The notes: generated by a model from the letters alone, not told the origin. Positions 18,338 to 27,946 are shown, counted from the stretch's first letter. The stretch is 64,000 nt of DNA from Metabacillus endolithicus (GCF_023078335.1 NZ_CP095550.1:1656001-1720000), one strand, 5' to 3'. Numbers and translations: made by a program.

Positions 18338-19658
18338 TCATCCCGTTAATATATCTTCCTGTGGATAACGGATTTTTTCTTTGGAAGGACTCGCGAGCGA
18401 GAACATTAACGTTAGCGGACCAATTTTCCCTAAAAACATAATAAAAATGATAATTTGTTTACCAGCAAACGTTAGCATGCCGGTTAAGCCAGTTGAGAGA
18501 CCGACTGTCCCAAACGCTGAGACAACCTCAAACATAATATCTAGAAAGGATGCTTCTTTCTCTGTGATATTTAATAGAAGAATTCCAAGAATGACAAATA
18601 CAATACTAATCATCGTAATAGCAAGTGCTTTTAAAATAAACGATGAATTGATGGTTCGTTTGGAAACTACTATATCATTTTTCCCTCTAAGAAATGTAAC
18701 CGTTGCAAGTCCAATAACCAATGCAGTTGTTAGTTTGATTCCACCACCTGTGGACCCACTGCCTGCTCCGATAAACATTAAAATAATAATAAAAAAGATT
18801 GTTGTTTCATCTAAACCTCCCATATCTACCGTGTTAAACCCAGCTGTTCGCGGTGAAACCGCCTGAAAATACGAAGCCCCAAAGCTTATCACCTAAAGAT
18901 AAATTACCTAGTGTTTGGGGGTTGCTGTATTCTACACAAAAGATAAAAAACATCGCAACAATGTTTAAAACTAATGTCCCTGTTAGCATTAATTTCGTAT
19001 GTAACGATAATTTTCTGTACGATCTTTTCTTCCATACATCAACGAGAACAGTAAATCCTATTCCCCCGATAATAAATAAAAACGAAATAACAATATTTAT
19101 GATTGGATCTCCAACATACTGAATTAAATTATCAGGCCATAAAGCGAATCCAGCATTATTAAAAGCTGAAATAGAGTGAAAGAAGCTATAAAAAAGTCCT
19201 TTTGATAAACCATATTGCGGCACCCAGCGTATTGCTAGAAACACCATGGCAATCATCTCAATAGTAATAGAAAAAACAAATAAGTACTTAACTAGCTTTA
19301 TAATGCCACCTACTGAGGTTTGATTTAACGCATGCTGCATTAACAATCTTTCTTTTAGCCCTATTTTCTTTCCCAGCATAATAAAGATCAGCACAGCAAA
19401 TGACATAATCCCTAGTCCACCAACTTGTATTAAAAGAGCAATAATTAATTGTCCGAATGTTGTAAAGGTTGTACCTGGGTCAACAGTTGCTAATCCCGTC
19501 ACTGTCATGGCCGACGTTGCAATAAAAAGAGCATCAATCCATTTGATATGATCATGTGTTGAAAATGGTAATTTTAATAAAAGTGTTCCAACCGATATAG
19601 ATACCACAAATACAGAAATTAACAACTGAGATGGATTTAGTTTAATAAATTTTTTCAT
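18338..19658 (-). pseudogene. ktrB: K+ uptake channel KtrB, frameshifted
   Basis: TrkH/KtrB-family potassium translocating subunit, about 440 residues when repaired. The N-terminal half (274 residues) has ATSAMTVTGLATVD and ISAFNNAGFALWPDN pore-type loops. The C-terminal half has SPRTAGFNTVDM, GSGSTGGGIKLTT and FGTVGLSTGLTG. The halves join if one G is removed from the run at 18877-18880 (KLW then ASYFQAVSP). The pore repeats are all conserved, so a sequence error is likely. The start follows the ktrA stop by 2 bp, so it is translationally coupled to the gating subunit. Confidence 0.88.
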
Positions 19659-19660
19659 TA

Positions 19661-20320
19661 TTACATCCCATACTCTTCGAAATCAACAATATCTTTATTT
19701 TTTCCGATGATCAGCAAAACATCTCCGAGTGTAATTTTCTCCTCAGCACCAGGTGAGACAAAAATTTCTTCCCCCCGTTGAATGCCGACAATATTACATC
19801 CATACTTTGAACGTATATCCAAATCTAAAAGTGTTTTATTACACAATTTTTTTGTAGCTACAACCTCAACCATGCTGTATTCTCTTGATAATTCTATATA
19901 ATCGATCATTTTTTCAGATATAATATGATGGGCAATTCGTTTGGCCATATCTCTTTCAGGATGTATAACTCGATTCACGCCAATTTTATCTAATACCTTT
20001 TGGTGGTAGTCATTTTGCGCTTTTGCCCACACCTGTGGAATTCCTAATTCCTTTAAAATTAATGAAGTTAGAATACTCGCTTCAATATCATCACCAAATG
20101 ATACAAATGCGTGATCCACATTTCGTACACCTAACTGCTTTAGAATTGTTTCATCTATTGCGTTAGCTCTTACGGCATGTGTTGCATAGGCTGCGTATTG
20201 CTGAACCTTTTCTTCACTTTTATCAATTGCAAGCACTTCAATCCCAAGCTCGTGAAACTCTTTTACAAGGCTTCCACCAAAACGTCCTAAACCAAACACA
20301 GCGAACTGCTTTTTCACCAT
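19661..20320 (-). CDS. ktrA: K+ uptake regulatory subunit KtrA (RCK)
   Basis: A 219-residue cytoplasmic RCK protein: Rossmann GLGRFGGSLVKEFHELG (about 10-26), acidic end of the second strand AIDKS, then a C-terminal RCK_C domain (EIFVSPGAEEKITLGDVLLIIG), which binds c-di-AMP in this family. ATG 20320 follows GAAGGAA. It gates KtrB, encoded next. A c-di-AMP riboswitch precedes it, as for B. subtilis ktrAB, so the second messenger acts on both transcript and protein. Confidence 0.93.
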   Translation of the reverse strand: MVKKQFAVFGLGRFGGSLVKEFHELGIEVLAIDKSEEKVQQYAAYATHAVRANAIDETILKQLGVRNVDHAFVSFGDDIEASILTSLILKELGIPQVWAKAQNDYHQKVLDKIGVNRVIHPERDMAKRIAHHIISEKMIDYIELSREYSMVEVVATKKLCNKTLLDLDIRSKYGCNIVGIQRGEEIFVSPGAEEKITLGDVLLIIGKNKDIVDFEEYGM

Positions 20321-20406
20321 AATTCCTTCTTTCAATATAAAAGTATAAATGCTATTTTAGCTACTTTATCGTTTAGTTAAGCTTGTAGCTCTCCATATTT
20401 TTGCAC

Positions 20407-20440
20407 AAAAAAGACACAAAGGTACCGAACCCCTGTGTCT
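20407..20440 (-). terminator. Terminator of the ydaO riboswitch
   Basis: Minus strand GACACAGGGG ... CCTTTGTGTC followed by TTTTTT, directly after the aptamer. This is the switch's expression platform. Confidence 0.85.
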
Positions 20441-20443
20441 GTA

Positions 20444-20592
20444 TTTAGGCACATGTTCATCCCTTCAACGCTGACGAGGTTAGCTGTCGGATTCGGGCAA
20501 AAGAGAATAGGCCTACAAACGCAAAAAAACGTTTGATTCACCCCAAGTCAAGTTTGACATCTTTTATGGGTCCCCCGCTCCTACTTATAGGA
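20444..20592 (-). promoter_or_regulatory. c-di-AMP riboswitch (ydaO-yuaA class) upstream of ktrA
   Basis: Minus strand carries the class landmarks in order: GGGGGACCCA, TTGGGGTGAATC, a variable hairpin (CAAACGTTTTTTTGCGTTTG), GAATCCGACAGCTAACC, then TCGTCAGCGTTGAAGGGA. A terminator follows. High c-di-AMP is expected to favour termination and so lower K+ import. The borders are approximate. Confidence 0.9.
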
Positions 20593-20827
20593 TTAAGCGA
20601 TTATTGATACTCTATTCTGTTTTTATGGTATTTCTATAAAAATTAGCATAAGCAAAAACTTAACGATTATGAATGTTATCTTACTCCTCTAAGTAATTGA
20701 TCGTAAAGTATTAATTTTTGCTTAAAAAGACGAAATTGGAATAAGAAGGCTCGTTTAACCGCTTACAAGCCATTTTTACTTAGTCGCGCTTTTTATTTCG
20801 TCTTTCTACATACCCCTATCAAAATAG
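20593..20827. other. Unassigned intergenic DNA with two adjacent hairpins
   Basis: This stretch between the tatA terminator and the ktr leader holds no ORF I can support. Two back-to-back inverted repeats are visible: TAAGCAAAAA (20649-20658) with TTTTTGCTTA (20715-20724), plus internal ACGAT/ATCGT; and AAAGACGAAAT (20726-20736) with ATTTCGTCTTT (20795-20805). They could be an untranslated RNA or the 5' end of the ktr leader. Confidence 0.4.
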
Positions 20828-20859
20828 AAAAGAGACAATCCAAATGATTGTCTCCTTTT
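20828..20859 (-). terminator. Terminator after tatA
   Basis: GAGACAATC ... GATTGTCTC stem with T-run on the minus strand. Confidence 0.85.
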
Positions 20860-20861
20860 GC

Positions 20862-21041
20862 TTACTCTTTATTGTTTTTAACCGAAGAGTCGTCATCATC
20901 CATCAGACCCTTTGTTGCATTTTTAAATTCTCTTAATGTTTTACCGGCTGCTTTACCAAGTGCAGGTAATTTGTTTGGTCCAAATAACAATAGTGCGACA
21001 AAGATAATGAGAAAAATTTCTCCAAAGCCTAAGTTCATCAT
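20862..21041 (-). CDS. tatA: Twin-arginine translocase subunit TatA
   Basis: A 59-residue TatA/E protein: short N-terminus, one membrane helix (GEIFLIIFVALLLFGPNKLP, with the FGP hinge), amphipathic helix ALGKAAGKTLREFKNATKG, then an acidic/basic tail DDDDSSVKNNKE. TatA oligomers form the pore for folded Tat substrates. No tatC is adjacent. ATG 21041 and 21038 are both possible; the RBS AGAAGTG fits the first slightly better. Confidence 0.92.
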   Translation of the reverse strand: MMNLGFGEIFLIIFVALLLFGPNKLPALGKAAGKTLREFKNATKGLMDDDDSSVKNNKE

Positions 21042-21118
21042 CGAACACTTCTTTCTAAAAGAATGATAGAAACTTCTATTAAATTATAATGGAGTGCTTG
21101 GAAGAAAGCAAAATAGAT

Positions 21119-22303
21119 TTAAGATGTTTTTCTCACTTGCACATAGAAAAATACTGATAAAAACAAAGCTAGAAATAACGAAAAGGGAACAAGAAGCAAC
21201 AGATGCTTATTTCCACTTTCCTTCTCTTTCACTTCATCTGGTACTACAACTTCACTATCCATTTTTTTATTGGTTTCTACACTTTTTATCTTTGTAAGCG
21301 GAATCTTTTTTATAGATCTGCCGTTGTCTCCGTTCATTTCAAGTTCACCGGTCGAAATGACTTCTTTCGTAATGATTTCTCCTAAACGCTTTGTAACGTA
21401 CTCATCTTCATTAAGCATATATGTGTTATTTAAGTGATCAGTAAATTGTTCATTTGCCATAATCTTTTCAGTTTCAAAATTCTGGAACCCATAATCGAGC
21501 AATGCTTTTGTATCTTCATATGCCTGATTATCTGACATAGCATTTAATGTAACAGCTATTAAACTAATTTTTTCACGGCTTGCCGTTGTGACTAGGGTAA
21601 ATCCTGATTCCTGTACAAATCCATTTTTACCACCAGAAATACCTTCATATTCTTTATCTCGAACCATTTCATGATGATTAACAATGGTTGTATCCCAAGT
21701 TTGACCGTCCCAAGCTAACTCACTAGTTTGAAAAATCTCCATAAATGTTTCGTTTTTCATGGCATATTGAGTGATTTTTGCCATATCTTCAGCAGTTGTG
21801 ACGTGTTCTGGATCATAAAGTCCATGTGGGTTTTTAAATGTTGTGTGCTGTACGCCAATTTCCTCTTTTAAATAGGAATTAAAGTCAGTAATAAACTCAT
21901 CAATCGATCCACTTACATGTTCAGCTATTGCTACACCTGCATCATTACCAGAATTAATAACCAGACCTTGAATTAATTTCATTAAAGGAACCTGTTCACC
22001 AACCTCTAAGTAAACACGTGTACCATCCACATTTCTAGCATTCTCACTAACTGTTACAATATCTTCTAAATGACCTTTTTCTATTGCATAGATTGCTGTT
22101 GCAATTTTTGTAATGCTGGCAGGCGGCATTTGCACCTGACTATTTTTTTCATATAGTGTTTGACCTGACTTGGCATCTAGTAGAATGACTGATTCGCTAT
22201 AAAGTGGTAAATCTTGATTTTCTAAAGCATAAATACTATTTGGTATAACTATTGTCCATACTAACAGAATGAAAAAAACAGATTTTATTTTGTTTTTTAT
22301 CAT
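21119..22303 (-). CDS. D-alanyl-D-alanine carboxypeptidase (low-mass PBP)
   Basis: A 394-residue peptidase S11 protein that trims the terminal D-Ala of peptidoglycan stem peptides. Signal peptide at 1-27 (KSVFFILLVWTIVIPNSIYA). Active-site motifs are SITK (PPASITKIATA), SGN (VINSGNDAG) and KNG in place of the usual KTG (GGKNGFVQ). There is a PBP5 C-terminal domain and a C-terminal membrane anchor (LLLLVPFSLFLALFLSVFFY). ATG 22303 follows AGGGG. Diverges from the tetR gene. Resembles DacF/DacC types; I do not assign a symbol. Confidence 0.88.
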   Translation of the reverse strand: MIKNKIKSVFFILLVWTIVIPNSIYALENQDLPLYSESVILLDAKSGQTLYEKNSQVQMPPASITKIATAIYAIEKGHLEDIVTVSENARNVDGTRVYLEVGEQVPLMKLIQGLVINSGNDAGVAIAEHVSGSIDEFITDFNSYLKEEIGVQHTTFKNPHGLYDPEHVTTAEDMAKITQYAMKNETFMEIFQTSELAWDGQTWDTTIVNHHEMVRDKEYEGISGGKNGFVQESGFTLVTTASREKISLIAVTLNAMSDNQAYEDTKALLDYGFQNFETEKIMANEQFTDHLNNTYMLNEDEYVTKRLGEIITKEVISTGELEMNGDNGRSIKKIPLTKIKSVETNKKMDSEVVVPDEVKEKESGNKHLLLLVPFSLFLALFLSVFFYVQVRKTS

Positions 22304-22463
22304 GTTGTTACCCCTATCAAATTTAGTTCTATTCCATATTAGCATAACAAGACAGAGATTAAGAGAGCAATGTAAGGTTTTAGTAATTGATTCTTTATGA
22401 TTGACTCTTTTAAAAAGACAGTATATACTTCGAAACTGACGAACGTAAGGAAGGTTGATCATT

Positions 22464-23029
22464 ATGTCAGCAATTGAAATAAAACAGTCTGGTTTACAAC
22501 AATTCGCCCAGCATGGATATGATGGTACGTCACTATCATTAATTGCTAACGACGTTGGGATAAAAAAGCAATCTATTTATTCTCATTTCGCAAACAAAGA
22601 TGAATTATATCTGACCATCTTAGCTGAGGTTATTGAAGATGAAAAAAATTACATTCGCAACTACTTTTCAGAAAATGAAAAACTTGAATTAAAGTCGAAG
22701 CTTTATCATTTTTTGACAAACAGTTGTCAAAGGTATGAAAGAGAAGCTTCTATGAAATTTTTATTAAGAAACGGTTTTTTACCTCCTTCCCATTTACATG
22801 AGAAAGTGATGGAAATCCTTTATACCTATTATGAGGCAGTTGAAATGATCGTTTTGAATCATTTACAAAATCATCAGCCGAATTAGCTTTTCCAATTACA
22901 GAGGTGGCAGTTTCATACATCGGTCTATTCGATTCTTTATTAGTCGAACTTCTATATGGTGGGTTTGAACGTTTCCAGCGACGATTAAATGCTTCCTGGA
23001 ATATTTACTGGAAAGGTATATCCAACTAA
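22464..23029 (+). pseudogene. TetR-family regulator, frameshifted
   Basis: A TetR/AcrR regulator of about 188 residues if repaired. The HTH is FAQHGYDGTSLSLIANDVGIKKQSIYSHFANKDELY-like (recognition-helix IKKQSIYSHF). The frame ends at 22886, but a continuous ligand-domain C-terminus (SSAELAFPITEVAVSYIGL ... FQRRLNASWNIYW) follows in another frame. One extra A in the run 22867-22870 restores it. It precedes the SMR pair by 16 bp and probably represses it. Confidence 0.8.
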
Positions 23030-23045
23030 AGGAGGGATAAGACAT

Positions 23046-23393
23046 ATGAGTAAAAATTGGTTTCTTGTTTATTTTGCCGTTATTTTTGAAGTTAGTTGGG
23101 TAACCGGGTTAAAACATGCAAACAGTACCTTAGCATGGATCATGACAATCCTATCAATTCTTATTAGTTTTTATCTATTGATTTATGCAACGAAGCGATT
23201 GCCGATTAGCACTGTTTATGCTGTATTTACAGGACTAGGAGCTACTGGAACTGTTATTATTGAACTTCTGTTTTTTAGTCATGAAATAAACTGGGTTAAA
23301 GTCGGACTTTGCGCAATCTTAATTGCAGGGGTTGTTGGTCTGAAAATGGTGACGGACGATCACCAAACCCCTTCTTCGAAAGGAGAGATATAA
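23046..23393 (+). CDS. ykkC: SMR multidrug efflux subunit, YkkC-like
   Basis: A 115-residue four-TM small multidrug resistance protein. It has the conserved Glu of TM1 (IFEVSWVTGLKHA) and the TM3 motif TVYAVFTGLGATGTV, both close to B. subtilis YkkC. These proteins work as heteromers with the next gene product in proton-coupled export of cations; the ykk type exports guanidinium or lipophilic cations. No guanidine riboswitch lies upstream; a TetR gene does. Confidence 0.85.
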   Translation: MSKNWFLVYFAVIFEVSWVTGLKHANSTLAWIMTILSILISFYLLIYATKRLPISTVYAVFTGLGATGTVIIELLFFSHEINWVKVGLCAILIAGVVGLKMVTDDHQTPSSKGEI

Positions 23394-23395
23394 TC

Positions 23396-23713
23396 ATGGA
23401 TTGGTTATTCCTTATTTTAGCTGGTCTTTGCGAGGTTGCTGGGGTTGCTGCGATTGCCCGATTTAATATGCATAAAAGTTGGCTTAATGCATTTTTTCTG
23501 GCTTTAGGTTTTGGAACTAGCTTTTTATTTCTGACCATAGCTATGCAGACTATTTCAATGGGAACAGCTTATGCTGTCTGGACGGGGATCGGAACAGTTG
23601 GCAGTACATTATTCGGCATCTTCTTTTTAGGAGAACCTGCTGGTTGGAAAAGATTATTATTTATCTCAATGATTATTTCAGCAACAATTGGTCTGAAATT
23701 TATACCATCTTAG
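23396..23713 (+). CDS. ykkD: SMR multidrug efflux subunit, YkkD-like
   Basis: A 105-residue four-TM SMR protein. TM1 Glu is in LCEVAGVAAIARF and TM3 reads MGTAYAVWTGIGTVGS, as in YkkD. The gene starts two bases after its partner's stop, so translation is coupled and a heterodimeric pump is expected. A strong terminator follows. Confidence 0.85.
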   Translation: MDWLFLILAGLCEVAGVAAIARFNMHKSWLNAFFLALGFGTSFLFLTIAMQTISMGTAYAVWTGIGTVGSTLFGIFFLGEPAGWKRLLFISMIISATIGLKFIPS

Positions 23714-23722
23714 ACGTAGAAT

Positions 23723-23748
23723 AGGCAGTGCATCTAATGCACTGCCTT
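23723..23748. terminator. Bidirectional terminator after the SMR pair
   Basis: AGGCAGTGCAT ... ATGCACTGCCT stem between convergent genes. Confidence 0.85.
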
Positions 23749-23752
23749 ACCT

Positions 23753-24544
23753 TTACCTTCTAGGTTTAGTTGGATCACAATTTGGCTTTTCTGTGTTTGA
23801 AGCCTCTGCCACCTTCATTAAGTAGTAGCACTCTTCCCTCATCATATGATCTGCCATTAATGGCGAAAAAGTACTAAGCATTTCATTATTTAATTCCATC
23901 TCCTCTATTTCCGATAAGAAGCCTCTAAATAATTCAATTTCCAGCTTTACATCTTTATTCATTTTAGTTAGGGCCGGAAAAGAGTCCACATTTGCTCGTA
24001 AATAGCCTGATAATTCTACTGCTTTTAAATAAAAATCTTCAAAGTCTTTTGTAAACACATCACTCTTTTGCTTCAATTGCTTTTCAGCTCTATCTAAAGT
24101 GTCTGAAATAGCTCCTGCATGACCTGCAGCATCTAACAACCACAATAAATGGTGATGAAGCTCGTGAAAAATTGGCGGCTTTTCCTTCTTTTTCAAATAA
24201 GAAAGAACCAATAAATATTCCTCAAGCTCATTGACCATATGATTTATAAAAGAAGGTGGAAGATGTATGGTAATTTTTCCAACGAGATGTCTTTCAATGA
24301 TTGAGAGCTTAAACTCACGAAGTTCTTTTGCATATTCTTCAGCTTCTAATGTTAAGGCTACAAAGTTAGTTTGTTCTCTTGATTTTAATAATAATGTGTC
24401 AAATATATCTTTAAATTGCTTTGCCTTCTTAATATCCTCCTGCTCATTTACTGATAGAGCATTTAGAATAAACCGGGCATGGTCTCCAAGAACTTGTAGC
24501 CAAAACTGATGTTCAAATGCTGCCGCTTGCTCATATGTTTTCAT
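23753..24544 (-). CDS. DUF2935 protein
   Basis: A 263-residue soluble helical protein built of two related halves, each with an H/E-rich four-helix-type motif: EHQFWLQVLGDHARF at residues about 11-25, and LADHMMREECYYLMK near the C-terminus. This is the DUF2935 pattern; the His/Glu spacing suggests a metal-binding ferritin-like bundle, which is inference. No functional assignment is known to me. Divergent from the Mn-catalase gene. Confidence 0.75.
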   Translation of the reverse strand: MKTYEQAAAFEHQFWLQVLGDHARFILNALSVNEQEDIKKAKQFKDIFDTLLLKSREQTNFVALTLEAEEYAKELREFKLSIIERHLVGKITIHLPPSFINHMVNELEEYLLVLSYLKKKEKPPIFHELHHHLLWLLDAAGHAGAISDTLDRAEKQLKQKSDVFTKDFEDFYLKAVELSGYLRANVDSFPALTKMNKDVKLEIELFRGFLSEIEEMELNNEMLSTFSPLMADHMMREECYYLMKVAEASNTEKPNCDPTKPRR

Positions 24545-24687
24545 CTTCAGCCTCCCCTTTTGTTATTCCTTAAACTTTATGACTAAAGAGCTCGTATTAG
24601 TAAATAAACATGAAAAAAATCAGCATATCCTCCTTTACGAGGAATATATATACCATGTTCACACAAAAAAAATGAGGAGGGTTTCTT

Positions 24688-25520
24688 ATGTTTTATCACA
24701 TCAAGGAACTTCAATATAATGCGAAACCCGATCGTCCAGATGCCGTTTATGCAAAAAAGCTTCAGGAAATCTTAGGTGGTCAATTTGGGGAAATTTCAGT
24801 TGCGATGCAATACTTATTTCAAGGCTGGGGAACAAGATGTCCTGGAAAATATAAAGATATGCTTTTAGATATTGGTACAGAAGAGCTTGCACATATTGAA
24901 ATGCTCGCTGTTATGATTGGGAGATTGCTAGATAATGCTCCATTAAAAGATCAAGAGGAAGCAGCAAAAGATCCTGTTATTGAAGCTGTTCTTGGGGGAA
25001 TGAATCCACAACATGCGATTGTTTCAGGACTTGGAGCAATGCCGGCTGATAGCGTTGGAAACAGATGGACAGCAGATTACATCATAGCTAGTGGTAACTT
25101 ATTAGCTGATTTTAGAGCAAATTTAAATGCTGAGTCACAAGGTAGACTTCAAGCAGTACGTTTATATGAAGCAACAGATGATCGTGGTGTTAAGGATATG
25201 CTTTCATTTTTAATAGCTAGAGATAGAATGCACCAAAATCAATGGTTAGCTGCGATTGCTGAGTTAGAGGCCAAGGAAGGAAAAACTGTACCTAGTACAT
25301 TCCCTATTAATCTTGAAGCACAGCAATTTTCTTATAAATTTATGAATCTTTCAAGAGGAGAAGAAAGTGCTACGGGACGTTGGGCGAGCGGTCCAAGTAT
25401 GGATGGTCAAGGTGTATTCGAATACGTTCAACACCCACAGCCACATGCACCAAAACCAATTCCACGTCCAGCACCACCTGTTTATCTGTTTATCATGACA
25501 CTCCCCCAGGAGCCTGTTAA
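24688..25520 (+). pseudogene. Manganese catalase, frameshift in last residues
   Basis: Di-Mn catalase (YdbD/CotJC family), converting H2O2 to water and oxygen. It keeps the ferritin-like ligand motifs IGTEELAHIEM and the second ExxH-type segment around RDRMHQNQW. The body is intact to about PRPAPPVY. The given frame then runs through the terminator. A neighbouring frame encodes VYHDTPPGAC and a stop at 25520, just before the terminator hairpin, and xxDTPPG is a usual end of this family. One missing base near 25480-25490 explains both. Catalytic residues are unaffected even if the frameshift is real. Confidence 0.8.
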
Positions 25521-25562
25521 AAAAATGAGGCAATCGGTCCATACCGATTGCCTCATTTTTTT
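25521..25562 (+). terminator. Terminator after Mn catalase
   Basis: ATGAGGCAATCGGT ... ACCGATTGCCTCAT perfect stem followed by TTTTTTT. Confidence 0.95.
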
Positions 25563-25571
25563 AAGGATGAG

Positions 25572-26012
25572 TTAATGAAAAATATGTCTTTCCCAATACA
25601 TCATAAGATCGTCTTCTTCCACTTTTGTCATTGATAACTTTTCTAGAACTTTAATAGAAGCCGTATTCGTCTTTAAGCATTCTGCAATCACCTTTTTAAC
25701 CTTGCCTGATTTAAAGGCCCAATTAATGAGTGCTTCTACAGCTTCAGTTGCATATCCTTGTCCCTGTGCTTCATTCAATATTCCATATCCTACTTCAACA
25801 ATACCGTTTTCAGGTTTTCCTTTAAATCCAATATCGCCGATCAACTGTTCATCATCTTTTCGAAAAACTAGCCATACTCCCCAACCTTTGAGATCAGAGT
25901 CTATTTCTACTTCTTCCAAATAGTGCTGAATATGTGGCCCGATCTCCATCTCCACTGGTAATAATTTCTCTTCACAAGGCTTGATCATTAGTCTGTTCGT
26001 TACAATTTCCAT
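25572..26012 (-). CDS. GNAT acetyltransferase, RimJ/RimL type
   Basis: A 146-residue N-acetyltransferase with the acetyl-CoA loop of the RimJ type (NEAQGQGYATEAVEALINWAF) and the NTASIKVLEKLSM motif. It probably acetylates an N-terminal or amino-group substrate; the target is unknown. It faces the catalase gene. Confidence 0.8.
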   Translation of the reverse strand: MEIVTNRLMIKPCEEKLLPVEMEIGPHIQHYLEEVEIDSDLKGWGVWLVFRKDDEQLIGDIGFKGKPENGIVEVGYGILNEAQGQGYATEAVEALINWAFKSGKVKKVIAECLKTNTASIKVLEKLSMTKVEEDDLMMYWERHIFH

Positions 26013-26032
26013 GTCTTTTCCTCTTCCCTTTA

Positions 26033-27508
26033 CTAACTAGATAATGACGAAGATAACGGGAGAGTGATTGAAATGGTCGTCCCATTTGAATCACTGTTAA
26101 TTTGTACTTCACCATCATGCTGCTTCACAATTTCAAAGCTTACCATTACACCTAGTCCAGTACCGTTTTCCTTTGTCGTAAAAAATGGCTCACCTATTTT
26201 CTTAAGAATATCCTCAGGAATTCCTGGGCCCTGGTCAATAATCCTAATGATAACGGATTGATCTCCAACTTTTTCACTTTTAACTAAGATCATTCCACCA
26301 TCGGTATAACTCATTGCTTCAATGGCATTTTTAATAAAGTTAATAAACACTTGTTTTAATTTGTTTTCATCACATAAAACCTCTAATGAATCTTTTGAGA
26401 AAGACGTTTGAATATGTACATCATGGAGAATTGCCTGCGATTTTGTTAGCGCAACCACATGCTGCAATATACCTTTTATATCTTTTTTGCAGTATTTATC
26501 AAGTTGTGGTTTTGCTAAAGCTAGTAATTCGCTTAGAATGATCTCAATTCTATTAATTTCAGCTGAAATTACTGAGAAAAACTCTTGCTTATAGCTCTTC
26601 CCACTCTCCATTAACTGCAAAAAACCTTTTATAGCAGTTATTGGATTACGTATTTCATGTGCGATCCCTGCTGCTAATTGACCTGCAACAGAAAGCTTTT
26701 CAGAGTTAATCATCACTTCGTGTGCTAATTTTCTCTCAGTTATATCTCTAATAATTAAATTAACGGCTCTGTTTCCTTGAAAGATAGTCGGAATGGCTTT
26801 AATCTCAACATCAATTTCTTTACCTGTTAACTGTAGAAACTTCTCTTCATAAAGATCTGATGCAACACCATTTTCTTCTGCTTCTTTCAAGCATTTAATA
26901 AGGTGGCTTTCATCTATATTTGGAATAAAATCCTGAACATTCTTATTGATAACATCTTCTTTCTTTTCTCCTCCTAATAAGAATGATGCTTCATTATTCG
27001 CATAAACAAATCGGCCATTTTGGGTAATAATGACTCCATCAGGGGAATGTTCAATAAGACTTCTGTGCAGACGTTCACTTTCCTGCAGTTTTAATTTTTG
27101 ATCATTAAATTTTGTAATATCCTTTGCAATACCATAAACGCCAATCACTTCGTTATTAACAATAATCGGTGAATTTGTTACTTCTAAGTCTTTCTGCGCT
27201 TGATCCTTTGTATAAATCCTGCATTCATAATGCTGAAGCTCACCGTTCAGTGTATTGTGAAATACTTCGTCAATATAATCAAAACTATTACTTACAAGGA
27301 GATTCTTGTAGCTTAAATTATATAACTCTTCTTTCGAGTATCCCGTTAGTTCTTCACATACGTTATTCACTCTAATATAATTTCCTTCTAAGTCCATTGC
27401 ATAGTAAGCTTCCTGCTTTAATTTCGCAAACTGTTGATCAAAAAAGCTACTTTTCTTAATGAATTCTTCCAGTTTCTCTCTCTTTCCTTTATTCATTGTG
27501 CTGCTCAT
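26033..27508 (-). CDS. PAS-domain sensor histidine kinase, orphan
   Basis: A 491-residue cytoplasmic kinase without membrane segments. Two PAS domains (about 25-140 and 145-260, each ending in a PAC-type IRDIT/AKDIT), then HisKA with the phospho-histidine in AAGIAHEIRNPITAIKGF, and HATPase_c with N box NFIKNAIEAM and G boxes DQGPGIPE and GTGLGVMVS. The H box and lack of an adjacent response regulator resemble Bacillus sporulation kinases (KinA/KinE group) feeding Spo0F; that role is inference. Confidence 0.88.
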   Translation of the reverse strand: MSSTMNKGKREKLEEFIKKSSFFDQQFAKLKQEAYYAMDLEGNYIRVNNVCEELTGYSKEELYNLSYKNLLVSNSFDYIDEVFHNTLNGELQHYECRIYTKDQAQKDLEVTNSPIIVNNEVIGVYGIAKDITKFNDQKLKLQESERLHRSLIEHSPDGVIITQNGRFVYANNEASFLLGGEKKEDVINKNVQDFIPNIDESHLIKCLKEAEENGVASDLYEEKFLQLTGKEIDVEIKAIPTIFQGNRAVNLIIRDITERKLAHEVMINSEKLSVAGQLAAGIAHEIRNPITAIKGFLQLMESGKSYKQEFFSVISAEINRIEIILSELLALAKPQLDKYCKKDIKGILQHVVALTKSQAILHDVHIQTSFSKDSLEVLCDENKLKQVFINFIKNAIEAMSYTDGGMILVKSEKVGDQSVIIRIIDQGPGIPEDILKKIGEPFFTTKENGTGLGVMVSFEIVKQHDGEVQINSDSNGTTISITLPLSSSLSS

Positions 27509-27663
27509 GATGTTCCCCTTCCGTCTCTATCTTCTAATTTATGTATGGATAAATGCGGGTGCTTATTTTATGTATTATTTGATTACTACTTGTCTATTTT
27601 AATTTTACACCATAAATTTTTCAAACTGTTCAATTTTTTAGAAAAGGTGGAAATAAATCAATT

Positions 27664-27706
27664 AAAAAAGGTTGAAGTTCCAACACATTCTGATGGTCTT
27701 CAACCT
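27664..27706 (-). terminator. Terminator after the small acidic protein gene
   Basis: Minus strand AGGTTGAAG ... CTTCAACCT then TTTTTT. Confidence 0.85.
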
Positions 27707-27717
27707 GATTTGAGAAG

Positions 27718-27873
27718 TTATGAAGGATCTACCTCATCATATGATAAAGTAACAACCTTTGTAGAATCTCCTTGATTAATTTCTTCCTCTGTTGCATTTT
27801 GGTTTAACTCAGGATCATCATCCATGCCTGGGGCAATCTGTTCATTATCAATTGGTTCATTTTCCTTTTTCAT
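27718..27873 (-). CDS. Small acidic protein, 51 residues, unknown function
   Basis: ATG 27873 has GGAGTG upstream and the frame runs 51 codons to a TAA followed by a terminator. Composition is very acidic (IAPGMDDDPELNQNATEEEI) with a C-terminal KVVTLSYDEVDPS. There is no signal, TM or cysteine. A proper RBS, start and terminator make it a credible gene. I do not recognise the family beyond it looking like a conserved Bacillus small protein. Confidence 0.65.
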   Translation of the reverse strand: MKKENEPIDNEQIAPGMDDDPELNQNATEEEINQGDSTKVVTLSYDEVDPS

Positions 27874-27946
27874 GTTAATCACTCCTTCCAATGATTAACC
27901 TTCCCCTTTTAGAAATGAGTTTATTCGGGCAATGAATATAAATAAA

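Noticed and set aside
22304..22462. N-terminal extension of the DD-carboxypeptidase
   Set aside because: Would run into the divergent tetR promoter; ATG 22303 has an RBS and begins a proper signal peptide.
27434..27775. Plus-strand ORF at the kinase/small-protein boundary
   Set aside because: Spans a terminator and covers the kinase start and the small acidic gene on the other strand; no RBS.
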